Source: Dietzia sp032248695
Lineage (GTDB): Bacteria > Actinomycetota > Actinomycetes > Mycobacteriales > Mycobacteriaceae
Assembly: GCF_032248695.1 (NCBI RefSeq)
Contig: NZ_JAVHXC010000004.1
Location: 186,001-250,000, forward strand
DNA length: 64,000 nucleotides
Direction of reading: 5' to 3'
Shown here: one piece after another, positions 8,183 through 16,096 of the stretch
How positions within the stretch are numbered: the stretch's first letter is position 1
Layout: each line of letters begins with the position of its first letter
Translations under genes and position numbers: made by a program
The notes under the pieces: generated by a model
The model's input: the letters and a program-made list of their open reading frames with translations, nothing else
The model's database searches: none
What the model was told of the DNA's origin: nothing

Positions 8183-9106
8183 GTGGAAACCCCCCCGAGC
8201 CTCCTGCCCCCAGGCGCTGGCCGATACGCGCCGAGCCCGTCCGGTGACCTGCACCTGGGCAATCTGCGCACGGCGGTGGCGGCGTGGGTGCTGGCGCGGG
8301 ATTCGGGCCGGTCGTTCCGGATGCGGGTCGATGACCTCGACGCCGCGCGCGCCCGGCCGGGGGTGGCGGAGCGGCAACTCGCGGACCTGGCGGCGATCGG
8401 CCTCGACTGGGACGGCGAGGTGATGTGGCAGTCCGCCCGCTCGCACGCCTACGCGGCGGCCGCCAACCAGCTGGCGGATCAGAGTCTGGTGTACGAGTGC
8501 TACTGCTCGCGGCGCGAGATCGCGGAGGCCCCGCGCGCGCCGCACTCGCCGCCCGGGGCGTACCCGGGCACGTGCCGGGACCTGTCGCAGGCCGAGCGGG
8601 AGCGTCGTCGTGCGGCGTTGGGTCCGGGGCGCGTGCCGGCGTTGCGTCTGCGGGCGGCGGTCGACGAGCTGACGATCACCGATCTCGTCCACGGGCACTA
8701 CACGGGGGTCGTCGACGATGTGGTGCTGCGCCGTGGTGACGGCGTGTGGGCGTACAACCTGGCGGTGGTCGTCGACGACGCCGAGCAGGGCGTGGACCAG
8801 GTCGTCCGCGGCGAGGACCTGCTCTCCTCGACTCCCCGCCAGGCGCATCTCGCGGATCTGCTCGGCCTCCCGCATCCTCAGTACGTGCACGTGCCGCTCG
8901 CGGTGAACGCCGCCGGGGAGCGGCTCGCGAAGCGGGACGGCGCGGTGACGCTGGCGGATCTGGCGGAGGAGGGGACGACGACGAGGGCGGCGGTCGCCCG
9001 CATCGTGGCGTCGCTGGGTGGCCCCGAGGGCGCGGACTCGATCGAGGCGTTGCGTGGGGTGGTCACCTCGGAGTCCCTGCGATCCGGTCCCTGGGTGGTG
9101 GCCTGA
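8183..9106 (+). CDS. gluQ: glutamyl-Q tRNA(Asp) synthetase
   Basis: This 307-residue protein is a GluRS catalytic-domain paralogue that attaches glutamate to the cyclopentenediol of queuosine at the wobble base of tRNA-Asp. It has the HIGH-like motif (APSPSGDLHLGN) near the N-terminus, a KMSKS-like LAKRDGA in the last third, and the GluQ-type zinc site (CYC ... Y ... C in YECYCSRRE and YPGTC). It lacks an anticodon-binding domain, as GluQ enzymes do, and is a little longer than the E. coli protein. Its neighbours, a queuosine-precursor transporter and tgt, support the role. Confidence 0.93.
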   Translation: METPPSLLPPGAGRYAPSPSGDLHLGNLRTAVAAWVLARDSGRSFRMRVDDLDAARARPGVAERQLADLAAIGLDWDGEVMWQSARSHAYAAAANQLADQSLVYECYCSRREIAEAPRAPHSPPGAYPGTCRDLSQAERERRRAALGPGRVPALRLRAAVDELTITDLVHGHYTGVVDDVVLRRGDGVWAYNLAVVVDDAEQGVDQVVRGEDLLSSTPRQAHLADLLGLPHPQYVHVPLAVNAAGERLAKRDGAVTLADLAEEGTTTRAAVARIVASLGGPEGADSIEALRGVVTSESLRSGPWVVA

Positions 9107-9145
9107 CGGGGCGGGCCGGATTCGTCGGCGACGTGCGACTGCCCG

Positions 9146-9151
9146 GATAAT
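9146..9151 (+). promoter_or_regulatory. -10 box (GATAAT) for the queuosine-precursor transporter
   Basis: GATAAT ends 8 bases before the GTG at 9160, consistent with a separate, leaderless transcript rather than read-through alone from gluQ. Confidence 0.45.
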
Positions 9152-9159
9152 CGTCGTCC

Positions 9160-10068
9160 GTGACCACTTCATCTCAGACCCCCGATCCGCGGGACCCACA
9201 CGGGCCCGGGCTATCTGAAGGGACTGGGCGGCCGGACGGGATCACTCCCGAGCCGGCGCGCAGTCCCCAGTCCCCCACCGGCCCGGCCCCCACCGGCCCC
9301 GCCGCCGCCGCGTTCGCCACCGTCGGCAGCCCCTACTTCGGTTATCTCATCGCCCTGTTCGTCGGCGTGATGCTCATCAGCAACGTCACCGGCACCAAGG
9401 GTGTCCTGCTCTTCCCCGACCTGTCGTTCGAGGTCGGTTTCCTGTCGGTCGAGGGGCTCGTCACCGACGGCGCCTTCCTGCTCTTCCCGCTGGCCTATGT
9501 GCTGGGCGACGTGATCAGTGAGGTGTACGGTTTCCGCGCGATGCGCCGGGTGGTGCTCGCGGGGTTCGCGGTCCTCGCCCTGGCCGCGTTGAGTTTCACC
9601 GCGACGGTGCATCTGCCGGCCGCGCCGTTCTACGAGAACCAGGACGCGTTCGAGGCCGTCGCCGGCGTCATCCCGCAGTTCTTCCTCGCGGGCCTGGCCG
9701 GGTACGTGGTGGGTGAACTGCTCAACTCGTATGTGCTGGTGTGGATGAAGCGTCGCACCGGCGAGCGCAGCCTGTGGGCCCGGCTGCTCGGGTCGACCGT
9801 GGTCGGCCAGCTCGCCGACACGATGGTCTTCTGCACGATCGCGGCGCCCGCCCTGGGCATGATGCTCTGGTCGGGCGACTACTGGAACTACGTCGTCATC
9901 GGGTTCGTCTGGAAGACCCTCGTCGAGGCGGTCCTGCTGCCCGTGACGTACCTGGTCATCGGGTGGATCAAGCGGCGTGAGCCCAGTTATCAGGCGGCGC
10001 TCGCCGGTACGGCGGTTCCGGCCGGCGGCTCCGCGCCCGGCGCCGGGCTGCCACACTCGGGGGCATGA
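9160..10068 (+). CDS. queuosine precursor transporter (VUT/YhhQ family, DUF165)
   Basis: This 302-residue integral membrane protein of the QPTR (YhhQ) family imports a queuosine precursor (preQ0, preQ1 or queuine). After an approximately 55-residue Pro/Thr/Ala-rich N-terminal tail come six or so hydrophobic segments with family signatures: ISNVTGTKGVLLF, the PLAYVLGDVISEVYGFRAMR motif, a glycine/asparagine GELLNSYVLVWMK stretch and a long LLGSTVVGQLADTMVF segment. Placement between gluQ and tgt fits salvage of a queuosine precursor. Which precursor is carried cannot be told from the sequence. The stop overlaps the next ATG by 4 bases. Confidence 0.9.
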   Translation: MTTSSQTPDPRDPHGPGLSEGTGRPDGITPEPARSPQSPTGPAPTGPAAAAFATVGSPYFGYLIALFVGVMLISNVTGTKGVLLFPDLSFEVGFLSVEGLVTDGAFLLFPLAYVLGDVISEVYGFRAMRRVVLAGFAVLALAALSFTATVHLPAAPFYENQDAFEAVAGVIPQFFLAGLAGYVVGELLNSYVLVWMKRRTGERSLWARLLGSTVVGQLADTMVFCTIAAPALGMMLWSGDYWNYVVIGFVWKTLVEAVLLPVTYLVIGWIKRREPSYQAALAGTAVPAGGSAPGAGLPHSGA

Positions 10069-10412
10069 GCGCCTCGGACAGTCCTGCCGACCGTCCCGTC
10101 GTGCCGGTCCTCGGCGCGACCGTCGACGACCAGACCCGCTGCGTCCACTACGCCAGCCCGCTGGACATCGTCGCGATCCGCTTCCACTGCTGCGGGGATT
10201 TCTACCCGTGCTTCCGCTGCCACGCCGACGCCGTGGACCACCCGGTCTCGGCGTGGCCGGCGGGCCGCTTCGACACCCGCGCGATCCTGTGCGGGGTGTG
10301 CCGCTCGACGCTCTCCATCAGCGACTACCTCGAGGCCGACTGCTGCCCGTCGTGCGCGTCGCCGTTCAACCCGGGCTGCTCCCTGCACCACTCGATCTAT
10401 TTCGAGGGGTGA
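10065..10412 (+). CDS. CHY zinc finger protein
   Basis: This 115-residue small protein has a CHY zinc-finger domain. The sequence shows CVHYASPLD, then HCCGDFYPCFRCH, CGVCRS, CCPSCASPFNPGC and two closing His, together enough Cys/His ligands for several zinc ions. Bacterial members are uncharacterised; zinc binding is inferred from ligand spacing. It overlaps the transporter gene by 4 bases (ATGA) and ends 20 bases before the convergent tgt. That ties it to the queuosine cluster, though no biochemical role there is established. Confidence 0.85.
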   Translation: MSASDSPADRPVVPVLGATVDDQTRCVHYASPLDIVAIRFHCCGDFYPCFRCHADAVDHPVSAWPAGRFDTRAILCGVCRSTLSISDYLEADCCPSCASPFNPGCSLHHSIYFEG

Positions 10413-10432
10413 CGGCGCCGGGCGTGAGCCCT

Positions 10433-11716
10433 TCACCGCCCCGCGTAGTACCGACCCAGGAACTCGGTCTTGTACGCCACGTACTCGTCGGGCCCGGCCG
10501 CCATCGCCGCGCGCACCTCGTCGACCAGCCGCACCACAAAGGCGAGGTTGTGCAGGGTCAGCAGGGTGGAGCCGAGGAACTCCTTGGCCTTGAACAGGTG
10601 GTGCAGGTAGGCGCGGGAGTACTCGCGCGAGACCTCGGACGGCCCCTCGGGGTCGAGCGGGGTGTGGTCGTGCCGGAACTGGGCGCGGGTGATGTTGACC
10701 CGCCCGTCGAGGGTGTAGATCCCGCCGTGGCGGGCCAGCCGCGTGGGCGCGACGCAGTCGAAGGTGTCGGCGCCGTTCTCCACGGCGGTGAAGATGTCGT
10801 CCGGTTCGCTGATGCCGAGCAGGTGGCGGGGCCGGTCCTCGGGTAGTTCCTCGGTGCACCAGCCGACGATCGTGCCCAGGTTCTCCTTCTCCAGCGCGCC
10901 GCCGATGCCGTAGCCGCCGAACCCGCGTCGCCCCTCGGCCTCGGCCGCGTCGCTCATTTCGACGAGCCCGCGCACGGCCTGTCGGCGCAGGTCCTCGAAC
11001 TGCGCGCCCTGGATGACGCCCCACAGCGACTGGCCGGGCCGGTGGGTCCGTTCGAGCGAGAGCCGCTCGTGCTCGTCGAGGCAGCGCTGCGCCCATCGGC
11101 GGGTCCGCTCCACCGAGCGTTCCTGGTACGTGCGGGTGTTCATGAGCGTGGTGAGCTCGTCGAACGCGAAGATGATGTCCGCGCCCAACGAGTGCTGGAT
11201 CCGCATCGACACCTCGGGCGAGAAGCGGTGCCGGGAGCCGTCGAGGTGGGAGGTGAAGGTGACGCCGTCCTCGTCGACCTTGGCCAGCCGCCCCTGGCCC
11301 TTGTTGGTCGCGGCGTCGTCGGGCTTCGCGGCCGCGCCGGTGCTCATCTCGATGACCTTCTTGAACCCCACCCCGAGGCTCATCACCTGGAAGCCGCCGG
11401 AGTCGGTGTAGGTGGGCCCGGGCCAGCGCATGAACTCGCCCAGCCCGCCGGCGGCGTCGACGATCTCGTGACCGGGCTGCAGGTAGAGGTGGTAGGCGTT
11501 GGCCAGCACGGCCTGGGCGCCGGTGGCGCGGACCTGCTCGGGGGTGAGCGTCTTGACGGTGGCCTTGGTGCCGACGGGGATGAACGCCGGGGTGGCGATG
11601 TCACCGTGAGGGGTGTGGATGACGCCGGTGCGCCCGCCGGCGGTGCCGTCGAGGACCATCCGCTCCCCCACGTCGAAGGTGGTGGGGCGGGTGGTGGGCG
11701 TGGTGGTGTCCGGCAT
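10433..11716 (-). CDS. tgt: tRNA-guanine transglycosylase (Tgt) lacking the zinc-site cysteines
   Basis: This 427-residue TGT-family enzyme exchanges guanine-34 of GUN-anticodon tRNAs for a queuosine precursor. Conserved parts are the DSGGFQVMSL motif with Asp105, FAFDEL, a substrate-loop region reading GGYGIGGALEKE, and the FDCVAPTR motif with the nucleophile Asp320. It also has an insertion of about 25 residues after the DSGGFQ region (TGAAAKPDD...). The odd point is at residues 356-363. There, PEGPSEVS replaces the usual PECDCYTC, so all three zinc-ligand cysteines are lost (G358, S360, S363), while the fourth ligand His389 and the following SRAYLHHL are kept. Start ATG at 11716. Confidence 0.92.
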   Translation of the reverse strand: MPDTTTPTTRPTTFDVGERMVLDGTAGGRTGVIHTPHGDIATPAFIPVGTKATVKTLTPEQVRATGAQAVLANAYHLYLQPGHEIVDAAGGLGEFMRWPGPTYTDSGGFQVMSLGVGFKKVIEMSTGAAAKPDDAATNKGQGRLAKVDEDGVTFTSHLDGSRHRFSPEVSMRIQHSLGADIIFAFDELTTLMNTRTYQERSVERTRRWAQRCLDEHERLSLERTHRPGQSLWGVIQGAQFEDLRRQAVRGLVEMSDAAEAEGRRGFGGYGIGGALEKENLGTIVGWCTEELPEDRPRHLLGISEPDDIFTAVENGADTFDCVAPTRLARHGGIYTLDGRVNITRAQFRHDHTPLDPEGPSEVSREYSRAYLHHLFKAKEFLGSTLLTLHNLAFVVRLVDEVRAAMAAGPDEYVAYKTEFLGRYYAGR

Positions 11717-11864
11717 CGTTCCATCGTGGCATGTGCGCCCGGGATGTCGATCGTGACCCTAAGATGGAGAGAACGTCGGCGTGGGGGCGCCGGTACGGGG
11801 GGACGTGTAGGTGGGTGCCGTGGGCGCCCCGCACACGTCGAGGAGCACGACGACGAGGTGTGCC

Positions 11865-12482
11865 ATGACCGCAGCAGGGGGACGACGGCTCTCCAAGCAG
11901 GAACGCCGTTCACAATTGGTCGTACTGGGGATCCGGCTGCTGGAGACGGTGCCGTTCCACGCCCTGTCACTGGACGATGTCGCCGAGCGGGCCGGGGTGT
12001 CCCGCAGTCTTCTCTTCCATTACTTCCCCACCAAGCTGGACTATCTCACCGCGGTCGTCCGGGCGGCGGCCGACCACGTGCTGTCGCTGACGGAGGTGCC
12101 GGAGGGCACGAGCGCCGAGGACAGTACGCGGGCCATCATCACGGCGTTGGTCCGGTACATCCAGCGTCGGCGGGACAACTACGTGGCGGTCCTGCGCTCG
12201 GGCCGAGCGGTGGACCCGGCGTTGGAGCAGGTGGTCGACGGGATGCACCGCACGATCAGCCAGCGGGTCCTCGACAGTCTGGGGATCGAGGAGCCGGGGC
12301 GGCTCGCGCTGGTGTTGACCAGGGCGTGGTTGGCCGGCGTCGAGGAGCTCGCGCTGCTGGGCGAGGAGTCGGGATTGCCGCAGGACGCCGTGATCGCCTC
12401 GGCGCTCTCCACGCTCGACGCGGTCATCAACCTCCCGGACTTCATCGCGGACGCCCATCGTTCCGCCGACCTCCGCCCCTGA
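11865..12482 (+). CDS. TetR/AcrR family transcriptional regulator
   Basis: This 205-residue regulator has an N-terminal helix-turn-helix (about residues 12-58) reading through LSLDDVAERAGVSRSLLFHYFPTKLDYL, a textbook TetR DNA-binding domain, and an all-helical C-terminal ligand domain. The ATG at 11865 is preferred because the HTH sits at the usual distance and a cgaggtg element precedes it; a GTG at 11811 in frame is possible. The gene is divergent from tgt, with the repeat tract downstream. Its ligand and targets are unknown. Confidence 0.85.
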   Translation: MTAAGGRRLSKQERRSQLVVLGIRLLETVPFHALSLDDVAERAGVSRSLLFHYFPTKLDYLTAVVRAAADHVLSLTEVPEGTSAEDSTRAIITALVRYIQRRRDNYVAVLRSGRAVDPALEQVVDGMHRTISQRVLDSLGIEEPGRLALVLTRAWLAGVEELALLGEESGLPQDAVIASALSTLDAVINLPDFIADAHRSADLRP

Positions 12483-12547
12483 CCCACCCTCCCCGCAGCC
12501 GCCCTGGCCGGCTCTCCCCACAGCCGCCCCGACCTGCCCCTCTTCCG

Positions 12548-13433
12548 CAGCCGCCCCTCGACATGGCGTCTCGCGCGGACCGCGGGGCGGGCCAGACGCC
12601 ATCGGGAGGGGCGGCTGCAGCTGACGCGTACAGGCACAGGAGCGAGACGCCAGGCCCGGGAGCGGCTGCAGGGCCCAGCCAGAAGCGAGGCGCCACATCC
12701 GGGAGCGAGACGCCAGGCACAGGAGCGGCTGTGGGGCCGCAGACGGGGCGGGCCAATGTGAGCGGCGCGACTCATGCCCGGGCGGGGGGGACGGCGAGTG
12801 ATCGGACGCCGGCCGGGCCAGGAATGGCGAGAGCCCTCCCCACAGCCGCCCCTCGCCATGGCGTCTCGCGCGCACCGCGGGGCGGGCCAGACGCCATCGG
12901 GAGGGGCGGCTGCAGTTGACGCGTACAGGCACAGGAGCGAGACGCCAGGCCCGGGAGCGGCTGCAGGGCCCAGCCAGAAGCGAGGCGCCACATCCGGGAG
13001 CGAGACGCCAGGCACAGGAGCGGCTGGGGGGCCGCTGACGGGGCAGGCCGAGGAGAGCGGCGCAGCTCATGCCCGGGCGCGCGGACGGCGAGTGATCGGA
13101 CGCCGGCCGGGCCAGGACTGGCGAGAGCACACCCCACAGCCGCCCCTCGCCCTGGAGTCACGCGCGCACCGCGGGTGGGGAAAGACCCCATGGGTAGGGG
13201 CTGCTCAAGTTGACGCGTACAGGCACAGGAGCGAGACGCCAGGGCCGGGAGCGGCTGCAGGGCCCGGCCAGAAGCGAGGCGCCAGATCCGGGAGCGAGAC
13301 GCCAGGCACAGGAGCGGCTGCGGGGCCGCGGACGGGGCAGGCCGAGGAGAGCGGCGCAGCTCATGCCCGGGCGCGCGGACGGCGAGTGATCGGGCGTCGG
13401 GCCGGGCGGGGAGACGGCTGACGATCGGACGCC
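12548..13433. repeat. three tandem approximately 294-bp intergenic repeats with hairpins
   Basis: Three direct repeats of 294-295 bp begin at about 12551, 12846 and 13140. Units 1 and 2 are nearly identical and unit 3 has diverged. Units 1 and 2 each begin with a long inverted repeat: a 12-bp arm (cagccgcccctc / gaggggcggctg) plus a 9-bp arm (atggcgtct / agacgccat), at 12548-12617 and 12843-12912. Each unit also holds two direct copies of a ggagcgagacgccaggc element. Both strands are open in several frames, but the translations are Gly/Ala/Pro/Arg-rich repeats without homology features, so I do not call a gene here. Confidence 0.85.
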
Positions 13434-13520
13434 AGGCCGGGCGGGGAGACGGCTGGCGATCGGGCGCCGGGCCGGGCGCGGGGACCGCGAGTGAGCGGAC
13501 GCCGGGCCGGGCCGGAAATG
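13386..13520. repeat. short degenerate direct repeats after the 294-bp array
   Basis: Several imperfect copies (roughly 36 bp apart) of a gatcgg-acgcc-gggccgggcggggagacggctg-type sequence follow the third long repeat. They look like decayed or expanded pieces of the same array. Confidence 0.6.
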
Positions 13521-13522
13521 GC

Positions 13523-13558
13523 GAGAGCCCCGGACCTCTCTCGAGATCCGGGGCTCTC
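13523..13558 (-). terminator. hairpin terminator after tRNA-Ser(CGA)
   Basis: A perfect 12-bp stem (13523-13534 with 13547-13558, gagagccccgga / tccggggctctc) and a 12-base loop lie immediately 3' of the minus-strand tRNA. No U-tract is present, as is usual for high-GC actinobacteria. Confidence 0.7.
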
Positions 13559-13562
13559 CCCG

Positions 13563-13653
13563 TGGCGGTGGCGGTGGGATTTGAACCCACGGTTGGGGGT
13601 TACCCAACACAGCATTTCGAGTGCTGCACCTTCGGCCGCTCGGACACGCCACC
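13563..13653 (-). tRNA. tRNA-Ser (anticodon CGA)
   Basis: Read on the minus strand, the 7-bp acceptor stem (GGTGGCG / CGCCACC), discriminator G and encoded CCA (13563-13565) are present. The anticodon loop CT-CGA-AA sits on a CAGCA/TGCTG stem. A long variable arm of the serine type and the T-arm GTGGG-TTCAAAT-CCCAC follow. Confidence 0.95.
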
Positions 13654-13722
13654 GCCGATCAGGCTACTGCACGATCGCCCTCGGGGAGAAATCGGCGCCC
13701 CGGAGGCGATGCGGGCACCCGG

Positions 13723-13926
13723 TCAGGGGTTGTTGCCCGTGAGCTTGTCGGCGACCTGGTTGGCCTTGTCCTTGAGCTTCTCGGCGCCCTGCTTGAGGTT
13801 CGCCTTGCCCTGGTCGGTCTGGCCCTCGGCCTGCAGATCGCGGTCGCCCGTCGCGGCGCCCGCCGACTCCTTGGCGCGGCCGCCCAGCTCCTCGGCCTTG
13901 TTCGAGAACTTGTCTCCCACACCCAT
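13723..13926 (-). CDS. CsbD family stress-response protein
   Basis: This 67-residue, highly charged, helical, cysteine-free protein is of the CsbD type. The family pattern is clear: GDKFSNKAEELGGRAKESAGAATGDRDLQAEGQTDQ-type N-terminal half followed by a KQGAEKLKDKANQVADKLTG repeat. Members are general-stress or desiccation-induced proteins of unknown mechanism. A GAGGAG ribosome binding site precedes the ATG at 13926. Confidence 0.9.
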   Translation of the reverse strand: MGVGDKFSNKAEELGGRAKESAGAATGDRDLQAEGQTDQGKANLKQGAEKLKDKANQVADKLTGNNP

Positions 13927-14048
13927 GTGGTTCTCCTCTCGATCGCGGCGCCGGGGCCCGGCACCTTCTACGACCCACCGTACGGAGACCCGGACCAGCC
14001 CTCCACCGCTCGCGAGTAACGATCCACGCTGTGCGGATCACGGTCGGA

Positions 14049-14579
14049 TCACCGACGGGCGCGGAAGAAGTCCTCCAGAACGGCCGCGCACTCGCCCTCG
14101 AGCACGCCGCCGAACACCTCCGGCCGGTGCACCAGTCGCCGGTCGCGCACGACGTCCCACAGCGAACCGCAGGCCCCGGTGCGCGGCTCCCACGCCCCGA
14201 ACACGATCCGCCCCACGCGCGCCGCGACCGCCGCCCCCGCGCACATCGTGCACGGCTCCAGAGTCACCACGAGCGTGCAGTCCTCGAGCCGCCAGCCGTC
14301 CCCCAGGACCCGCGCCGCCTCGCGCAGGGCGAGGATCTCGGCGTGGGCGAAGGGGTCGCCGTCGGCCTCGCGTCGGTTGGTGGCGGCGGCGAGCTCGGAT
14401 CCGTCCGGGCCCACCACGATCGCGCCGACGGGCACGTCCTCGGGCGGGGAGCCCGCCGCCACGGTCAGCGCGCGCCGCACGAGCCGCTCGCGGGCTCCAC
14501 GCCCGGGCTCGCCGCCGAGGGATCCGGCCGCACCGCTGAGAGCACCGGGCTCGCCGCCGAGGGGGCCCGAGCCGGTCAC
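14049..14579 (-). CDS. tadA: tRNA(adenine-34) deaminase TadA
   Basis: This 176-residue enzyme of the cytidine-deaminase fold converts wobble adenosine-34 of tRNA-Arg(ACG) to inosine; that substrate tRNA is encoded in this window at 33967-34039. The zinc site is complete: HAEI with the catalytic Glu, and EPCTMC. The GTG start at 14579 overlaps the stop of the upstream partner gene (GTGA). The N-terminus carries an approximately 35-residue Gly-rich extension with a duplicated LGGEPG motif, encoded by an 18-bp direct repeat (14504-14521 and 14546-14563), before the normal TadA domain. Confidence 0.93.
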   Translation of the reverse strand: MTGSGPLGGEPGALSGAAGSLGGEPGRGARERLVRRALTVAAGSPPEDVPVGAIVVGPDGSELAAATNRREADGDPFAHAEILALREAARVLGDGWRLEDCTLVVTLEPCTMCAGAAVAARVGRIVFGAWEPRTGACGSLWDVVRDRRLVHRPEVFGGVLEGECAAVLEDFFRARR

Positions 14580-15103
14580 GAGTCGGGCAGGTGTCGCTCG
14601 ATCTCGTCGCCGAAGCCCATCCGCTCGGCCACCGACTGCAGCTGCTCGTCGGCGTAGAGATCGGTCTCGGAGACAATGATCTCGAGCACCCCGGCGGGCA
14701 GCCCCATGTCCTCGAGGATCGCCATGTCCCCCTCTCCCCAGGGGTCGGTGTCCTCGAGCTCCTCGTCGGTCATGTCCGGCACGTCCACGTTGAGCTCGTC
14801 GAGCACGTCCGCCGCCAGGTCGTAGTCCAGCGAGGCGGTGGCGTCCGACAGCATGAGCCGCATCCCCGACGGGCCCGGGCGCAGGATCACGAAGAACTCG
14901 TGGTCCACGTCCACCAGCCCGAACGACGGGCCCTCCGCCCGCAGCGCACGGACCTGCCGGGCGGCGTCGTCGAGACTCGTCAACGCCGAGTCGTCCAGGC
15001 GGGTGACCTGCCACGACCCGCCGTCCTGCACCACCCCGAGCGCGACACCGGTCACCGAGTCGTCGTCGGAATCGCGGGCGGATCGATCGGCGCTGCTGGT
15101 CAT
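14576..15103 (-). CDS. tRNA adenosine deaminase-associated protein
   Basis: This 175-residue acidic protein is of the actinobacterial family regularly encoded just before tadA. It is predicted to be cytosolic, without membrane segments. Recognisable family regions are FGLVDVDHEFFVILRPGPSGMRL and SDATASLDYDLAADVLDEL, followed by an Asp/Glu-rich PWGEGDMAILEDMG stretch. Its function is unknown; coupling to tadA by a 4-base overlap suggests a link to tRNA editing or stability of the deaminase. A TACGGT box 7 bases before the ATG at 15103 suggests a leaderless transcript starting there. Confidence 0.88.
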   Translation of the reverse strand: MTSSADRSARDSDDDSVTGVALGVVQDGGSWQVTRLDDSALTSLDDAARQVRALRAEGPSFGLVDVDHEFFVILRPGPSGMRLMLSDATASLDYDLAADVLDELNVDVPDMTDEELEDTDPWGEGDMAILEDMGLPAGVLEIIVSETDLYADEQLQSVAERMGFGDEIERHLPDS

Positions 15104-15139
15104 GGGCTCAACCGTAGTCGGCTGTGAGAACCTTGTCAG

Positions 15140-16096
15140 GTGACGGTGACGGCGGACGTGTGCGTGCTCGGAGCGGGTCTCATCGGCGGTTCGCTGATGC
15201 GGGCCCTCGGCCCCGGACGGACCTTCGGGTGGAACCGCTCCGCCGCAGGCGCGGAGGCCGCCACCGCCGCCGGTTTCGCCGTCACCACGGATCTGACCGC
15301 CACGCTCCGCCGGGCCCGTCAGGACGACGCCCTCGTCGTCGTCGCCGTCCCCCTCCCCGCCCTCGACACGGTCCTGGACGCGGTGGCCGAGCACGCGCCG
15401 GACGTCGCCCTCACCGACGTCATCAGCGTCAAGGGCCCCGTCCTGGACGCCGCGCGGCGGCGCGGTCTCGCGGCGCGATTCGTGGGCGGGCACCCCATGG
15501 CCGGCACCGCCCACTCCGGCTGGGACGCCACCGACCCCGACCTGTTCCGCGGCGCCACCTGGCTCGTCGCCGCCGACGACCACACCGACCCCGACACCTG
15601 GACGCGGGTCGCGGGTCTCGCCCTGGACACCGGCGCACGGATCCTCTCGGCGACCTCCACCGACCACGACGCGGCGGTCGCGCGGATCTCCCACCTCGGC
15701 CACGTCCTCGCCGAGGCGCTCGCCCTGTCCGGGGCCCGCGGCGGGGACCTCGCGCTGGCCCTGGCCGCCGGCTCGTTCCGCGACGGCACGCGCGTGGCGG
15801 CCACCGCGCCCGACCTCGTGCGGGCGATCTGCGAACCCAACCGGGACGCGCTGCTGGAGGTGCTCGACGAGTGCCTGGCCGATCTCGGAGCGGCGCGGTC
15901 GGCCCTGGCGGAGCGCGGAACGCTGGGCGCGCTGGTCGAACGGGGCCATCACGCGCGCCGGGCCTACGACCTGGCGCAGACGGACCGCGCGGACGGGCGG
16001 GGCGAGCCGCTCGAGGTCACCCCGGGCGCGGACGGGTGGCTGGAGGAGCTTCGCGCCGCGGGGGCGGCGGGCCGGGAGGTCAGGCCCGTCGGCTGA
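15140..16096 (+). CDS. tyrA: prephenate dehydrogenase
   Basis: This 318-residue enzyme carries out NAD(P)-dependent oxidative decarboxylation in tyrosine synthesis. It opens with a Rossmann GxGxxGGS motif (VLGAGLIGGSLMRAL) and has the prephenate-site motif GGHPMAGTAHSGWDA with the catalytic His (about residue 120). The helical C-terminal dimerisation domain shows STDHDAAVARISHLGHVLAEAL. No ACT domain is present. The GTG start at 15140 is divergent from the tadA operon, separated by 36 bases. Its last codons lie in a 21-bp tandem repeat shared with the convergent neighbour. Confidence 0.92.
   Translation: MTVTADVCVLGAGLIGGSLMRALGPGRTFGWNRSAAGAEAATAAGFAVTTDLTATLRRARQDDALVVVAVPLPALDTVLDAVAEHAPDVALTDVISVKGPVLDAARRRGLAARFVGGHPMAGTAHSGWDATDPDLFRGATWLVAADDHTDPDTWTRVAGLALDTGARILSATSTDHDAAVARISHLGHVLAEALALSGARGGDLALALAAGSFRDGTRVAATAPDLVRAICEPNRDALLEVLDECLADLGAARSALAERGTLGALVERGHHARRAYDLAQTDRADGRGEPLEVTPGADGWLEELRAAGAAGREVRPVG

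Noticed and set aside
12497..13421. Long open frames on both strands across the 294-bp repeats, with repeating Gly/Ala/Arg/Pro peptides
   Set aside because: Frames stay open only because the DNA is GC-rich and repetitive. The peptides have no domain, several frames overlap, and no ribosome binding site or leaderless promoter precedes them.
12548..13520. Possible CRISPR array
   Set aside because: Units are about 294 bp with imperfect subrepeats and no short repeat-spacer alternation; no cas genes are nearby.
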